A stretch of DNA of 53,071 bases from Patescibacteria group bacterium (GCA_023380305.1 JAMCQZ010000008.1:69588-122658), one strand, 5' to 3'. Numbered from the stretch's first letter, positions 9,443-19,980 are shown. Notes: generated from the letters alone by a model not told the origin. Made by a program: numbers and translations.

Positions 9443-11149
9443 TTATTCTCTGATGACCCTCAATATTTCGTCGATGGTGGTAAGCCCTCTTTCGGATTTT
9501 CTTAAGCCGTCCTCGAACATGCTGATCATGCCTTCCTTTCGAGCCTCGGCTTTCAAAATGTCCAAAGAAAAATTGGGGTCGACGATAATCTTGCGGACCT
9601 GTTCGGTTACATTCAAAACTTCGAAAATAGCCATGCGACCCCGGTATCCCGATCCTCCGCACACCGGGCATCCCCGGCCGGCGTAAATCACCTTCGGAGG
9701 CGTAAACTGCTCTTCAAGGCCAAGCTCTTTCATCTGTCTTCGCAACGACTCGACGAGCTCCGGAGAAGGCGTAAGAGAATAGATACAGTTCGTACAGATT
9801 TTCCGGACAAGCCTTTGAGCGACGATGGCGTTCAAAACCGCAGCCACCAAAAAAGCCGGGACCTTCATATCTACCAGCCTCGGAATGACCGTCGGCGCGT
9901 CGTTTGTGTGCAAAGACGAAAGCACCAAGTGGCCGGTTAAAGCTGATTGCACGGAAATGGAGGCTGTTTCTTCATCGCGAATCTCACCGACCATGATGAC
10001 GTTCGGATCCTGGCGGAGGATGGAACGAAGCCCTGTCGCAAAAGTGATGCCCGCGACCGGATTGATCTGCGTCTGATTGATGTATTTGATGTCGTATTCG
10101 ATCGGATCCTCGATCGTTACGATATTTACTTCCGGTCGGTTCAACATACCGAGGATGGAATAAAGCGTGGTTGTTTTTCCCGAACCGGTCGGCCCGCAGA
10201 CAAGAAGCATGCCATAGCTTTTTTTGATATTTTCCTCAACCAGGGAGGCCATATCGTCGAACATTCCGAGCTCCTGCAGGGAAAGCGGTCTTTGCGTCGA
10301 AGGCAATAACCTCATCTCCACCTTTTCGCCGTAATAGGTTGGGATAATGGAGACACGGATATCGAGGACATCTGTGCCGATTTTATGGCGAAAGCGTCCG
10401 TCTTGCGGTTTGTAATGCTCGTCGATTTTGAGGGCTGCCAAAAGTTTGATGCGGGCAACAATCGCCGGGTGGACGTCTTTCGGAATCTTCAGAATCTCCC
10501 GCAAAATGCCGTCGATGCGGTAACGAACCAATATGCCGTCCTCGAAAATTTCAAAATGAATATCCGAAGCTCTCAACGAATAAGCGTAGGCGATGATGTT
10601 GTCGACGATGGCCACGATCGGCACATCCGCCGCCGCCTCTTCGCCGCGCTTCCCGAGCCGGAGCGATTCGGCGATGTTCGCCTCGATCATTTTTTTAAAA
10701 TCTTCCGATTGCCGCTGGCTGTAAAGGGTGAAGCCTTTGTTTAAGTCCGCCTCCACCGCGAGGTAAGGCTTGATCTTCGTCCGGATATAACGCTCGATGA
10801 ATTCGATGGTCTCAAGGTTCGACGGGTCTTCCATGGCCGCCGAAACGGTTCCGTCCGGCTCCTGGCCAAAAAGAATCACCCGGCGCTGCCTCGCCACGTC
10901 TTCGGGAAGCAGCCTCAAAATATTTTCATTGACCTGCTTCGCATTCAAATTGGCAAGCGGAACCTTGAAATAAGCCGAAAGCAGGTTAACCCAATAATCC
11001 TTGGTGAGCACGCCCTGGGAAATCAAAACGTCCGCCATATTTTGGCCGAGACGAGCTGTTTCTTTGGCGATTTCGTCGAATTTTTCCGCGCCAATCAGAC
11101 CTTCTTGAATCAGAAGGTTTTTTAAAGTTTCGTCGGGAATTTGAAGCAT
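9443..11149 (-). CDS. pilB: Type IV pilus assembly ATPase PilB
   Basis: GPTGSGKTTTLYSIL Walker A, GEIRDEETASISVQSALTGHLVLSSLHTNDA, CxxC zinc motifs. Confidence 0.95.
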   Translation of the reverse strand: MLQIPDETLKNLLIQEGLIGAEKFDEIAKETARLGQNMADVLISQGVLTKDYWVNLLSAYFKVPLANLNAKQVNENILRLLPEDVARQRRVILFGQEPDGTVSAAMEDPSNLETIEFIERYIRTKIKPYLAVEADLNKGFTLYSQRQSEDFKKMIEANIAESLRLGKRGEEAAADVPIVAIVDNIIAYAYSLRASDIHFEIFEDGILVRYRIDGILREILKIPKDVHPAIVARIKLLAALKIDEHYKPQDGRFRHKIGTDVLDIRVSIIPTYYGEKVEMRLLPSTQRPLSLQELGMFDDMASLVEENIKKSYGMLLVCGPTGSGKTTTLYSILGMLNRPEVNIVTIEDPIEYDIKYINQTQINPVAGITFATGLRSILRQDPNVIMVGEIRDEETASISVQSALTGHLVLSSLHTNDAPTVIPRLVDMKVPAFLVAAVLNAIVAQRLVRKICTNCIYSLTPSPELVESLRRQMKELGLEEQFTPPKVIYAGRGCPVCGGSGYRGRMAIFEVLNVTEQVRKIIVDPNFSLDILKAEARKEGMISMFEDGLRKSERGLTTIDEILRVIRE

Positions 11150-11728
11150 CTAAATTTTAAGCTTCGGCCACCAAAAAGAATATTTCAGCCAAAACTCAAT
11201 AATCAGTATAACAAATAAAGCTATCGGAAACCATAAATTATAGAAGGACAATCGGCTTTTTTTTCGCGAAAACGCTAAAACGATCAGATGATAAACAACG
11301 TAAGCAAACAGCGCGACCGGAATGTAGACAAGCCAGGAGGGGTAGCTCATGGCAACGACGCTGATCGGCGCGAAATAGACTTCCTCTTTTTCAAAAAAGC
11401 GCTCCCCGGACCGCCCGTTCATCAAGGAAAAAACGCCGAGGATCGCGATAGCCGCGAGAAAAGCGATGATAACCGGCGCAAAAAACCTGGAGAAGGCGTA
11501 AAACAGGAAATAATCCAAAGATTGATAGGGCGGCAGGACGTATTGCATGACCGAAGGCACATTTTTCCAGTTGAGGTATAAAGCCGACGAACGACAGAAA
11601 GCGGTCGCGAACATCAAAGCCGACACCGACCAAAACACCGCCTTAAAGTTTTTAAAACCAGGCCGCCATTTGAGAGCGGCCTGGTTTAAAGTCACGATTG
11701 CCAGACTTTCGACGAAAAGAAGAGACAT
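11150..11728 (-). CDS. Hypothetical polytopic membrane protein in pilus operon
   Basis: Several hydrophobic segments; lies between pilA and pilB with 4-nt/1-nt gaps. Confidence 0.65.
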   Translation of the reverse strand: MSLLFVESLAIVTLNQAALKWRPGFKNFKAVFWSVSALMFATAFCRSSALYLNWKNVPSVMQYVLPPYQSLDYFLFYAFSRFFAPVIIAFLAAIAILGVFSLMNGRSGERFFEKEEVYFAPISVVAMSYPSWLVYIPVALFAYVVYHLIVLAFSRKKSRLSFYNLWFPIALFVILIIEFWLKYSFWWPKLKI

Positions 11729-11731
11729 CTG

Positions 11732-12304
11732 CTACCGGGTGAGCGAAGTGCCTACTTCATAGAAGGTGGCTTGGTCTCCGCCGTCCTTGCCATCATAGTC
11801 CAGGGTGGTCAAATACTTCGTGCTCTGGAATTTGGCGTCAAACTCGAAAGTGAGATCGGTATTGCTGCAAGCGTAACGATAGACATAATCGGTGCTGTTT
11901 GTCGGATCAATCGGCAATGACGGGATCGGCGATCCGCCGGCAAGGCCGGCAAAGTTAATCGGAACCCAACCGGTTCCATCAACCGTCCTGTCGGCATCAA
12001 CCAATCCAGCCGCGATCGATTTGGCAAAGCTGCCAGTCGTTACCGCGACATTGCTCAAGCCTTTGGAAGCGGCAGCCGCAGCGTCGGAACAACCGACAAC
12101 GGCGCCGTCCAGATCCGGACTGTCGCTATTAGCTATATAAATACCGACCGTATTCTTTAAGGTTTCCAAGTCTGTAACTCTCTGGGTATCCCTCGCCTGA
12201 GCCAACATCTCCGCCGGGTTCAAGACGACCAAAGTAGCCGTGGAAAGCACTGCCAGAATCGCAATCACAATAAGCAACTCGACTAACGTGAATCCCTTCT
12301 TCAT
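11732..12304 (-). CDS. pilA: Major pilin-like prepilin (PilA)
   Basis: MKKGFTLVELLIVIAILAVLSTATLVVLNPAEMLAQARDTQR. Confidence 0.88.
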   Translation of the reverse strand: MKKGFTLVELLIVIAILAVLSTATLVVLNPAEMLAQARDTQRVTDLETLKNTVGIYIANSDSPDLDGAVVGCSDAAAAASKGLSNVAVTTGSFAKSIAAGLVDADRTVDGTGWVPINFAGLAGGSPIPSLPIDPTNSTDYVYRYACSNTDLTFEFDAKFQSTKYLTTLDYDGKDGGDQATFYEVGTSLTR

Positions 12305-12357
12305 AAAAACGTTGTATATAGTTTTTTACGACTTTTTATTGATTTTTATTGATTTTC

Positions 12358-12363
12358 ATTATA
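12358..12363 (-). promoter_or_regulatory. Extended -10 (TGGTATAAT) of pilA promoter
   Basis: Minus-strand GTGGTATAATG about 55 nt upstream of the pilA ATG. Confidence 0.55.
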
Positions 12364-12402
12364 CCACACCAGGCCTGCCGGCGCTTAATCCGTGTGGATA
12401 AG

Positions 12403-12777
12403 TCAAATCCCAACGAAACTTTTGATCTTCGAAACTAGGTCATCGATAGAGGTCTGGGCTTTGATAAAATAGTCGATGGCCCCGAGCGACCGGCCCTTGG
12501 CCACGTCCGCATCCTGGCCAAGATTCGAAATAATCACCACCGGGCCGTGTTTTAAAAGAGGGTTCTGCTGGAGATTCTCCATCACTTCGAAACCCATTTT
12601 TTTAGGCAAAATCAAATCCAGCAAAATCAGGTCCGGCACCGCGGTTTTTAACACCTCCAAGGCGGCTTCTCCGTCTTCGACGTGGATAACGTTAATACCC
12701 TCCTTCTCCAGGCGGGTTTTTAAAAGGGAGGACAGAAATTTGTCATCCTCCACCAGCAAAACATTCTTAGTATTCAT
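12403..12777 (-). CDS. Single-domain response regulator (CheY-like receiver)
   Basis: VLLVEDDKFL, PDLILLDLILPKKMGFEVM, conserved K in FIKAQTS. Confidence 0.9.
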   Translation of the reverse strand: MNTKNVLLVEDDKFLSSLLKTRLEKEGINVIHVEDGEAALEVLKTAVPDLILLDLILPKKMGFEVMENLQQNPLLKHGPVVIISNLGQDADVAKGRSLGAIDYFIKAQTSIDDLVSKIKSFVGI

Positions 12778-12883
12778 CGGATTAATCGAGCGGAAACTGG
12801 CAGTCCGCTTTTAATGATGATTATAGCCGTTTGAAGACAAAAAGTAAACCTCTATCAGGTTTTACGGCAAGCAAGTAAAAAAC

Positions 12884-12898
12884 TTTTTTAGTTGTCCC
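12884..12898 (-). other. 3' half of pre-16S processing stem
   Basis: 15-nt perfect inverted repeat (ttttttagttgtccc) with gggacaactaaaaaa at 14574-14588. Confidence 0.65.
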
Positions 12899-12967
12899 GG
12901 TGGATATTAACCTTCATATCCGATGGTGTCGTGACTTGAGGCTCCACGACCAAAACCTTGTATCTTG

Positions 12968-14477
<1,510 letters not shown>

Positions 14478-14573
14478 AGATTTAACAGGTTTTTACGCGG
14501 ATTTACGCAGAAGCGCTTTCCGCGGAAATCCGCATAGTCTAATCGTTTAGACAAACCTGTTTAATCCAGATTT

Positions 14574-14588
14574 GGGACAACTAAAAAA
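14574..14588 (-). other. 5' half of pre-16S processing stem
   Basis: gggacaactaaaaaa, perfect inverted repeat partner of 12884-12898. Confidence 0.65.
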
Positions 14589-14671
14589 ATCTTTTACTGT
14601 GTTGTTTTGACTTATAGTCAAATATATTACTCGCTGAATTGGTAAAAAACCGTCCAAAATACCGTGCTACT

Positions 14672-14700
14672 ATAATAGAGGCCCGGAAGCGGCTTGTCAA
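14672..14700 (-). promoter_or_regulatory. Sigma70-type promoter of the 16S rRNA gene
   Basis: Minus strand TTGACA (14695-14700), 17-nt spacer, TATTAT (14672-14677). Confidence 0.75.
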
Positions 14701-14722
14701 GCCATTAATTCTCTGATATTCT
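14694..14722 (+). promoter_or_regulatory. Promoter of rpmE; predicted leaderless transcript
   Basis: TTGTCA (14694-14699), 17-nt spacer, TATTCT (14717-14722); ATG at 14730. Confidence 0.65.
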
Positions 14723-14729
14723 AGCTTTT

Positions 14730-15047
14730 ATGAAGAAAGACATCCACCCGAAATATTTCCCGGGCGCCACCGTCACCTGCGCCTGTGGCAAGACATTTAA
14801 GATCGGCGGCACTCTGGAAAAAGCCGAAATCGAAATCTGCAGCAGCTGTCATCCTTTTTACACCGGCCAGGAAAAACTTTTGGATACTGCCGGACGCGTC
14901 GAGAAATTCAAGGCTAAAAGGGCCAAAGCCGAAGCCAGCTCGAAGAAAGTCAGAAAAGTCAGAGTGAAAAAAGCGGCCGCGGAAAAGACGGTCAAGCCCA
15001 AAGCCAAAGCGAAGACCGCGACAAAGAGAAAGACGGCCAAAAAATAA
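14730..15047 (+). CDS. rpmE: 50S ribosomal protein L31 with Lys/Ala-rich C-terminal extension
   Basis: [26 protein letters not shown]...[12 protein letters not shown]-terminal [15 protein letters not shown] tail. Confidence 0.92.
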   Translation: MKKDIHPKYFPGATVTCACGKTFKIGGTLEKAEIEICSSCHPFYTGQEKLLDTAGRVEKFKAKRAKAEASSKKVRKVRVKKAAAEKTVKPKAKAKTATKRKTAKK

Positions 15048-15052
15048 ACTTC

Positions 15053-15082
15053 AAAAAAACCCGCCTCATCGGCGGGTTTTTG
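15053..15082. terminator. Bidirectional intrinsic terminator between rpmE and prfA
   Basis: aaaaaaacccgcc-tcat-cggcgggttttt hairpin with A/T flanks. Confidence 0.8.
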
Positions 15083-15086
15083 TTTT

Positions 15087-15818
15087 CTAAGACTGACCCT
15101 TCTTCTTTCCAAAAGCTTCGACGATCTTATCCATATCGCCCTCCATAATCTTTTCTATGTTATGGAAGGACTTGTTCAAGCGATGGTCGGTGATCCGATC
15201 CTGGGGAAAATTGTAGGTGCGGACTTTTTCCGAACGTTCAGCCGAACCGATCTGCTCCCGCCGCAACTCAGAGACCTCGCCAACGGCCTCTTTTTGTTTC
15301 TGCTCGTAAAGCTTGGCCCGCAAAGCCTCCATCGCCCGCTCTTTGTTGGCGTACTGGCTCCGCTCCACCTGGGAAGCGACAATGATACCAGTCGGTCTGT
15401 GGGTAATCCTCACGGCCGTCTCCACCTTGTTGACGTTCTGGCCGCCGGGACCGGAGGAGCGGAAAAAAACAATATCGAGATCGCCGGGATTCACCTGCAC
15501 TTGGCCCGGATCAACGATAGGGAGCACGGCTACCGAAGCCGTCGAGGTGTGAACGCGGCCGGATTTTTCGGTTTTCGGCACCCTTTGGACGCGATGGACG
15601 CCGGACTCGTTTTTAAAAATATCGTAAACATCCGGCCCCTGGATCTGGGCGACCAGACTTTTGACGCCATAAAGCGAAGTGGCGTTCGAATCGAGCACAT
15701 CAAACTTGAAGCCCCTTCTGGCGGCGAAACGCTGATACATTCTCGCCAGATCACCGGCAAAAATAGCCGCTTCGTCTCCGCCGGCGCCGGCCCTGATTTC
15801 AAGCAAAATCTTATTCAT
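15087..15818 (-). CDS. prfA: Peptide chain release factor 1, lacking the N-terminal domain
   Basis: GGQ motif SSGPGGQNVNKVETAVRITH, RF1-type PxT motif RVPKTEKSGRVHTS; starts directly at EIRAGAGGDEA. Confidence 0.88.
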   Translation of the reverse strand: MNKILLEIRAGAGGDEAAIFAGDLARMYQRFAARRGFKFDVLDSNATSLYGVKSLVAQIQGPDVYDIFKNESGVHRVQRVPKTEKSGRVHTSTASVAVLPIVDPGQVQVNPGDLDIVFFRSSGPGGQNVNKVETAVRITHRPTGIIVASQVERSQYANKERAMEALRAKLYEQKQKEAVGEVSELRREQIGSAERSEKVRTYNFPQDRITDHRLNKSFHNIEKIMEGDMDKIVEAFGKKKGQS

Positions 15819-15872
15819 AATAACGTCAATAAATTAACACAAATTCCCCAAAACGCCAATAATTTGGAGAGG

Positions 15873-17120
15873 TTATGGGTTCCAATAGACGATCTCGACT
15901 CCGTCCACCCAAATTCGGCCCTCAGCTCCGCCGCCCGTACCATAAATATAGAAGGTAACGCCATGAGTTAGAAGCTCCCAATCGGAAGTTATCGTAAACT
16001 CGCCGGTGATTTCGGTCCATTCGTTGGTCCGCGACAATAACTGATAAGTGGTGCCGCCGCCGCCTGCAAACGTGTTTGTCCCGAGAGAAATCGAATAATG
16101 GTAGAGTCCGAAATATGGATATTTGTCCGCCACGCTCTTTTTGGCGAGGAATCGGACCCGAACCTTGGTGCCCGCTGTCCAACCCTTGGAAACACCCGGC
16201 GTTGACCAACTTTGGTTCACGCCGAGCCAGCGGTGGCAATAACCATAGGCGCAATTCTCGTCGATATATTCAAGACAGCCGCTGTTGTTCAAGCCGCAGC
16301 TCGGATTGGCGTGCGCGTGATAACCGATATTCGGAGAGGAAACGCCGCTGTTGTAACCGGGGCTCCAAGCCGTAGCCGGCCGGTAATCGCCGTTTAAAAT
16401 CCCGTCCCAACCAGGACTGTAGCCGGAAACCAGATTGTCGATCTGTCCGTTCGCGACGATGTTGGCCGAAGTCGCGAGAGTCATGTTTGTGCCGACCTCG
16501 TAAAGGAAGACGTCTGTTCCATTATCCTTGACGGTTACGAGGCTATCTCCGGCCGGCCGGTAAGTGGCCGACTCCATTTCCGTCGATAGTTTATACGACC
16601 CTCCCTCCACAAAACTGTAGTAATAGGAAGCGTTGTTTGCCGGATCAACAGGCAAGACAGCGATAGGAGAACCTCCGGGAATGGAATTGAAGTTCACCGG
16701 TATCCAGCCTGTTCCGTCCACCTTCTTCAGGTTTGCTGTGGAAACGCAATGATAGCTGTAGCCGGAAGGAAGATCCGGGAGGCTGTAGGAAGAGCAATCT
16801 GGATTTGTGTCGGGCAAAGAAAGGTAGATGTTCTGCGGGTTTCCGTAGAGCTCCGACACCTGGGTGGTGTACGAGGTGAAAAGCTGGCTCAACGTCTTCA
16901 TATCGGCTAGCCTTTCCGAGTCCCTGGCTTGTTTCAAGAGCTCGGCCGGCCTCAACACGAGAACGGTGATTCCTCCCATGATTCCGAGGATCCCTATGAC
17001 AAGGAGGAGCTCGACGAGGGTGAAGCCCTGTTCCAGACTGCGATTTTGGGACGGGAAGAAAGAGAACGGCTGGAAAGCGGCCTTTCGGCCGAAACAAAAT
17101 CGCATCTGAGACAAAAGCAT
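15873..17120 (-). CDS. Prepilin-like protein with large C-terminal beta-rich (carbohydrate-binding-like) domain
   Basis: EQGFTLVELLLVIGILGIMGGITVLVL prepilin motif; ~200-aa C-terminal region resembling a jelly-roll domain. Confidence 0.75.
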   Translation of the reverse strand: MLLSQMRFCFGRKAAFQPFSFFPSQNRSLEQGFTLVELLLVIGILGIMGGITVLVLRPAELLKQARDSERLADMKTLSQLFTSYTTQVSELYGNPQNIYLSLPDTNPDCSSYSLPDLPSGYSYHCVSTANLKKVDGTGWIPVNFNSIPGGSPIAVLPVDPANNASYYYSFVEGGSYKLSTEMESATYRPAGDSLVTVKDNGTDVFLYEVGTNMTLATSANIVANGQIDNLVSGYSPGWDGILNGDYRPATAWSPGYNSGVSSPNIGYHAHANPSCGLNNSGCLEYIDENCAYGYCHRWLGVNQSWSTPGVSKGWTAGTKVRVRFLAKKSVADKYPYFGLYHYSISLGTNTFAGGGGTTYQLLSRTNEWTEITGEFTITSDWELLTHGVTFYIYGTGGGAEGRIWVDGVEIVYWNP

Positions 17121-17128
17121 GATGCCGG

Positions 17129-18127
17129 TTACTTCCGACGCAAAACTTTTTTAACCGCCTTTTCGATATGGTTCGAAGCCATGCCGTATTTTTTGATAAG
17201 TTCCTCGCCTTCTCCGGATTCGCCGAAAACATCTCGCACACCCACGAACTCCATCGGAGTCGGATTTTCTTCGGACAAAAGCTCGGCGATGGCTCCGCCG
17301 AGACCTCCGGCGATTTGGTGTTCCTCCACTGTAACCACCGCTCCGGATTTCTTGGCCGCAGCGACGATCTGCCGGCTGTCTAAAGGCTTGATCGAGTGAC
17401 AATTAATAACCAACGTTTGGATTTTTTCTTTTTCGAGCGCTTTGGCGGCCAAAAGGCATTGATAAACAAGCTGCCCGCAGCCGATAATGGCGACATCGGG
17501 TTTTTTATTATTTTGGGGCAGCCAGAAAATATCGGCTTTTCCAGGAATAAAAGGCGTTTCCTCGGTCGTCATAACAACCGATGGATTCCTCGAGAATCGC
17601 AGATAAATCGGACCCCAGATTTTCGCGGCGGCGACGGTAATCTTTTTGGCCTCGATCGCGTCGCAGGGCGCGAAAACTTTCATATTCGGCAGGCTCCGCA
17701 TCAAGGCGATATCTTCGGTCGCCTGGTGTGTCGCTCCGTCCGCGCCGGTGGAGACTCCGGCATGGTGCCCGGCGATTTTAACGTTCGAATCGTTGTAACA
17801 GATGGTTGTCCGAATCTGCTCCCAGTTACGGCCCGGAGAGAAAACAGCGTAGGAAGAGACGAACGGTATTTTTCCGCTCACGCCGAAACCGGCGGCGATC
17901 GAAACCATATCCTGTTCGGCCACGCCGACTTCGAAAAATCTTTCCGGATATTTTTTGGCGAAGGCCTCGGCCCGAGTCGATTCCTCGAGATCGGCCGAAA
18001 GGGCGACCACGTCGCTATTTTCCAATCCAATTTCCAAAAGCCCCTCGCCATAACCGTCCCTCAAGGCCGCCTTTTTGGGCGTTTCGCTGAAAATGTCAGG
18101 GTTAAGATGCAGCTCGGGGTTTAGCAT
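17129..18127 (-). CDS. Transketolase, C-terminal subunit (pyrimidine-binding domain)
   Basis: SADLEESTRAEAFAKKYPERFFEVGVAEQDMVSIAAGFG, THQATEDIALMRSLPNM. Confidence 0.92.
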   Translation of the reverse strand: MLNPELHLNPDIFSETPKKAALRDGYGEGLLEIGLENSDVVALSADLEESTRAEAFAKKYPERFFEVGVAEQDMVSIAAGFGVSGKIPFVSSYAVFSPGRNWEQIRTTICYNDSNVKIAGHHAGVSTGADGATHQATEDIALMRSLPNMKVFAPCDAIEAKKITVAAAKIWGPIYLRFSRNPSVVMTTEETPFIPGKADIFWLPQNNKKPDVAIIGCGQLVYQCLLAAKALEKEKIQTLVINCHSIKPLDSRQIVAAAKKSGAVVTVEEHQIAGGLGGAIAELLSEENPTPMEFVGVRDVFGESGEGEELIKKYGMASNHIEKAVKKVLRRK

Positions 18128-18129
18128 GA

Positions 18130-18477
18130 TTATTCTTCGTCTTTTTTACCGACGGCCAGCCGCCAATGATAAATATAAAGCGGCGCTCCGACGATGAGCA
18201 TCGCCAGGGCGTCGGCGGCTTCCCTCTCGCGCTGCTGCTTCAGCTGACGCCGGTTGAAAGCGGCTATTTCTTCCGGATCCGGCTCGACGTACCCGCCGTC
18301 TTTTGTCTCCGATGTCGGTTTGGCCGAAGGATAACTGTAATACTGGTCGGCCGCGGTAAAAACCAGCGCCTTCAACCCGAGATTCACGAGCTTGACCGAA
18401 GCGACGACGATAAGAACCAATCCGATGAGGGAAAAGAGATAAAGGTAGACGATTTTAACGATTTTTACGATGTTCAT
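18130..18477 (-). CDS. Hypothetical membrane protein between split transketolase genes
   Basis: ORF with two hydrophobic segments, 2 nt and 8 nt from neighbours. Confidence 0.6.
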   Translation of the reverse strand: MNIVKIVKIVYLYLFSLIGLVLIVVASVKLVNLGLKALVFTAADQYYSYPSAKPTSETKDGGYVEPDPEEIAAFNRRQLKQQREREAADALAMLIVGAPLYIYHWRLAVGKKDEE

Positions 18478-18485
18478 GCGATATT

Positions 18486-19340
18486 TTAATCAATTTGAAT
18501 TTTGCCGCCGAGCGACCGAAGCTCTTTCAAGGCGGCCATGGCCTCGTCTCTGGTCGGCGGTTTGCCGTGCCAAAGATAATTGTTTTCCATAAAGCTCACT
18601 CCTTTTCCAGGAATGGTGTGGCAGATAATCAAGGTCGGTTTCTCATAAATCGCCTTGGCCTCGTTTACGGCGTCGACGATTTCTTCGATACTATGACCGT
18701 TGATTTCCAAAACATGCCAGTTGAAAGCCTCATATTTCTGCCTCAGGGGTTCGAGCGGCATGATATCCTCGGTAAATCCGTCTATCTGAATATTGTTCCG
18801 GTCCATCAAAACAGTGAGGTTGTTCAATTTCCTCTTGGCCGCGAACATAACCGACTCCCAATGGTTGCCTTCGTCTTGCTCTCCATCGGAAACAAAACAA
18901 TAGATGCGGTATTTTTTCTGATCGAGTTTGGCAGCTAAAGCCATGCCTATGGACTGGCCCAATCCCGACCCCAAAGGACCGGAGGTTGTCTCAAGTCCAG
19001 GCAACGATTGCCTGTGCGGATGGCCTTGGAGTCGGGATCCGAGCTTACGCAGAGTGTTCAACTCATCGAGCGGGAAATAGCCGGCGTAGGCCATGGCCGC
19101 ATAGCGTACAGGGCAGATATGGCCGTTTGAAAGAACCAGGCGGTCGCGATCCGACCACTCCGGTTCTTCGGGTCGGTGGTTTAAAATATGAAAATAAAAC
19201 GCCGAGAAGACGTCGGCCATACCCAGAGGACCGGCCGAGTGTCCGGAGCCGGCTTCGTAGAGCATCTTGACGACGCTTTCGCGGATTTCGTTCGCCCGCT
19301 TCTCCAAAAACTTTATTTTTTCATCGGTCAATTCAAGCAT
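18486..19340 (-). CDS. Transketolase, N-terminal subunit (TPP-binding domain)
   Basis: GHSAGPLGMADVF, GPLGSGLGQSIGMALA, VSDGEQDEGNHWE; start at MLELTDEKIKFLEKRA. Confidence 0.92.
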   Translation of the reverse strand: MLELTDEKIKFLEKRANEIRESVVKMLYEAGSGHSAGPLGMADVFSAFYFHILNHRPEEPEWSDRDRLVLSNGHICPVRYAAMAYAGYFPLDELNTLRKLGSRLQGHPHRQSLPGLETTSGPLGSGLGQSIGMALAAKLDQKKYRIYCFVSDGEQDEGNHWESVMFAAKRKLNNLTVLMDRNNIQIDGFTEDIMPLEPLRQKYEAFNWHVLEINGHSIEEIVDAVNEAKAIYEKPTLIICHTIPGKGVSFMENNYLWHGKPPTRDEAMAALKELRSLGGKIQID

Positions 19341-19980
19341 TGGATAAATCGAAATAGGCCTGGGCCGGGTCTCCGGCGTCGAAAATATAAGAACCCGAAA
19401 GAGCGACATCGGCTCCGGCTTCACGGATGGATTTGACGGTGTCCATATTGACGCCGCCGTCAACCATAATGGTTACGTCCGGCGCCGCCCACTTGATTTC
19501 CCTGATTTTGTCGAGAACCGTTGTCTGAAAAACCTGGCCGGAGAGTCCCGGATCGACGCCCAAAATCAGAAGCTTTTTGAAATCGTCGACGTAACCGAGC
19601 GCCGTCCGGCTTGAAGTCTCCGGGGAAACGGCGATCACTGCTTCGGCGTTGTAATGATCACAAAGGTCTTTAAAAAAGTCCCTGTCGGCCAACGCCTCGA
19701 GATGGACCGCCACTTCGCTGGCTCCGTTACGCAGCCATCTTTCAACCGATGATTCCGGTTTATCCACCATGAGATGGACCGCCACCCGAAGCGTGCTGTC
19801 ATAAGCGTCCATCATCGGCTTTAAATCGTCGGCATCGTTCCAGGTGATGTTTTTGGTGAACGTCCCATCGGCAATGTCAAAATGAAGCGTTCCTCCCTGC
19901 GGCAGAAAAGTTTTCGCGGTCTGGATCCTCCTTTCAACACAAGAAAGATTTTCGCAATTGATGGCTGGAAAAATTTGCAT
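19333..19980 (-). CDS. rpe: Ribulose-phosphate 3-epimerase
   Basis: LHFDIADGTFTKNITWN, VHLMVDKPE, LILGVDPGLSGQVFQ, IMVDGGVN. Confidence 0.9.
   Translation of the reverse strand: MQIFPAINCENLSCVERRIQTAKTFLPQGGTLHFDIADGTFTKNITWNDADDLKPMMDAYDSTLRVAVHLMVDKPESSVERWLRNGASEVAVHLEALADRDFFKDLCDHYNAEAVIAVSPETSSRTALGYVDDFKKLLILGVDPGLSGQVFQTTVLDKIREIKWAAPDVTIMVDGGVNMDTVKSIREAGADVALSGSYIFDAGDPAQAYFDLSNA

Noticed and set aside
17396-18124. 242-aa plus ORF antisense to transketolase
   Set aside because: Shadow ORF with low-quality composition; minus-strand enzyme is conserved.
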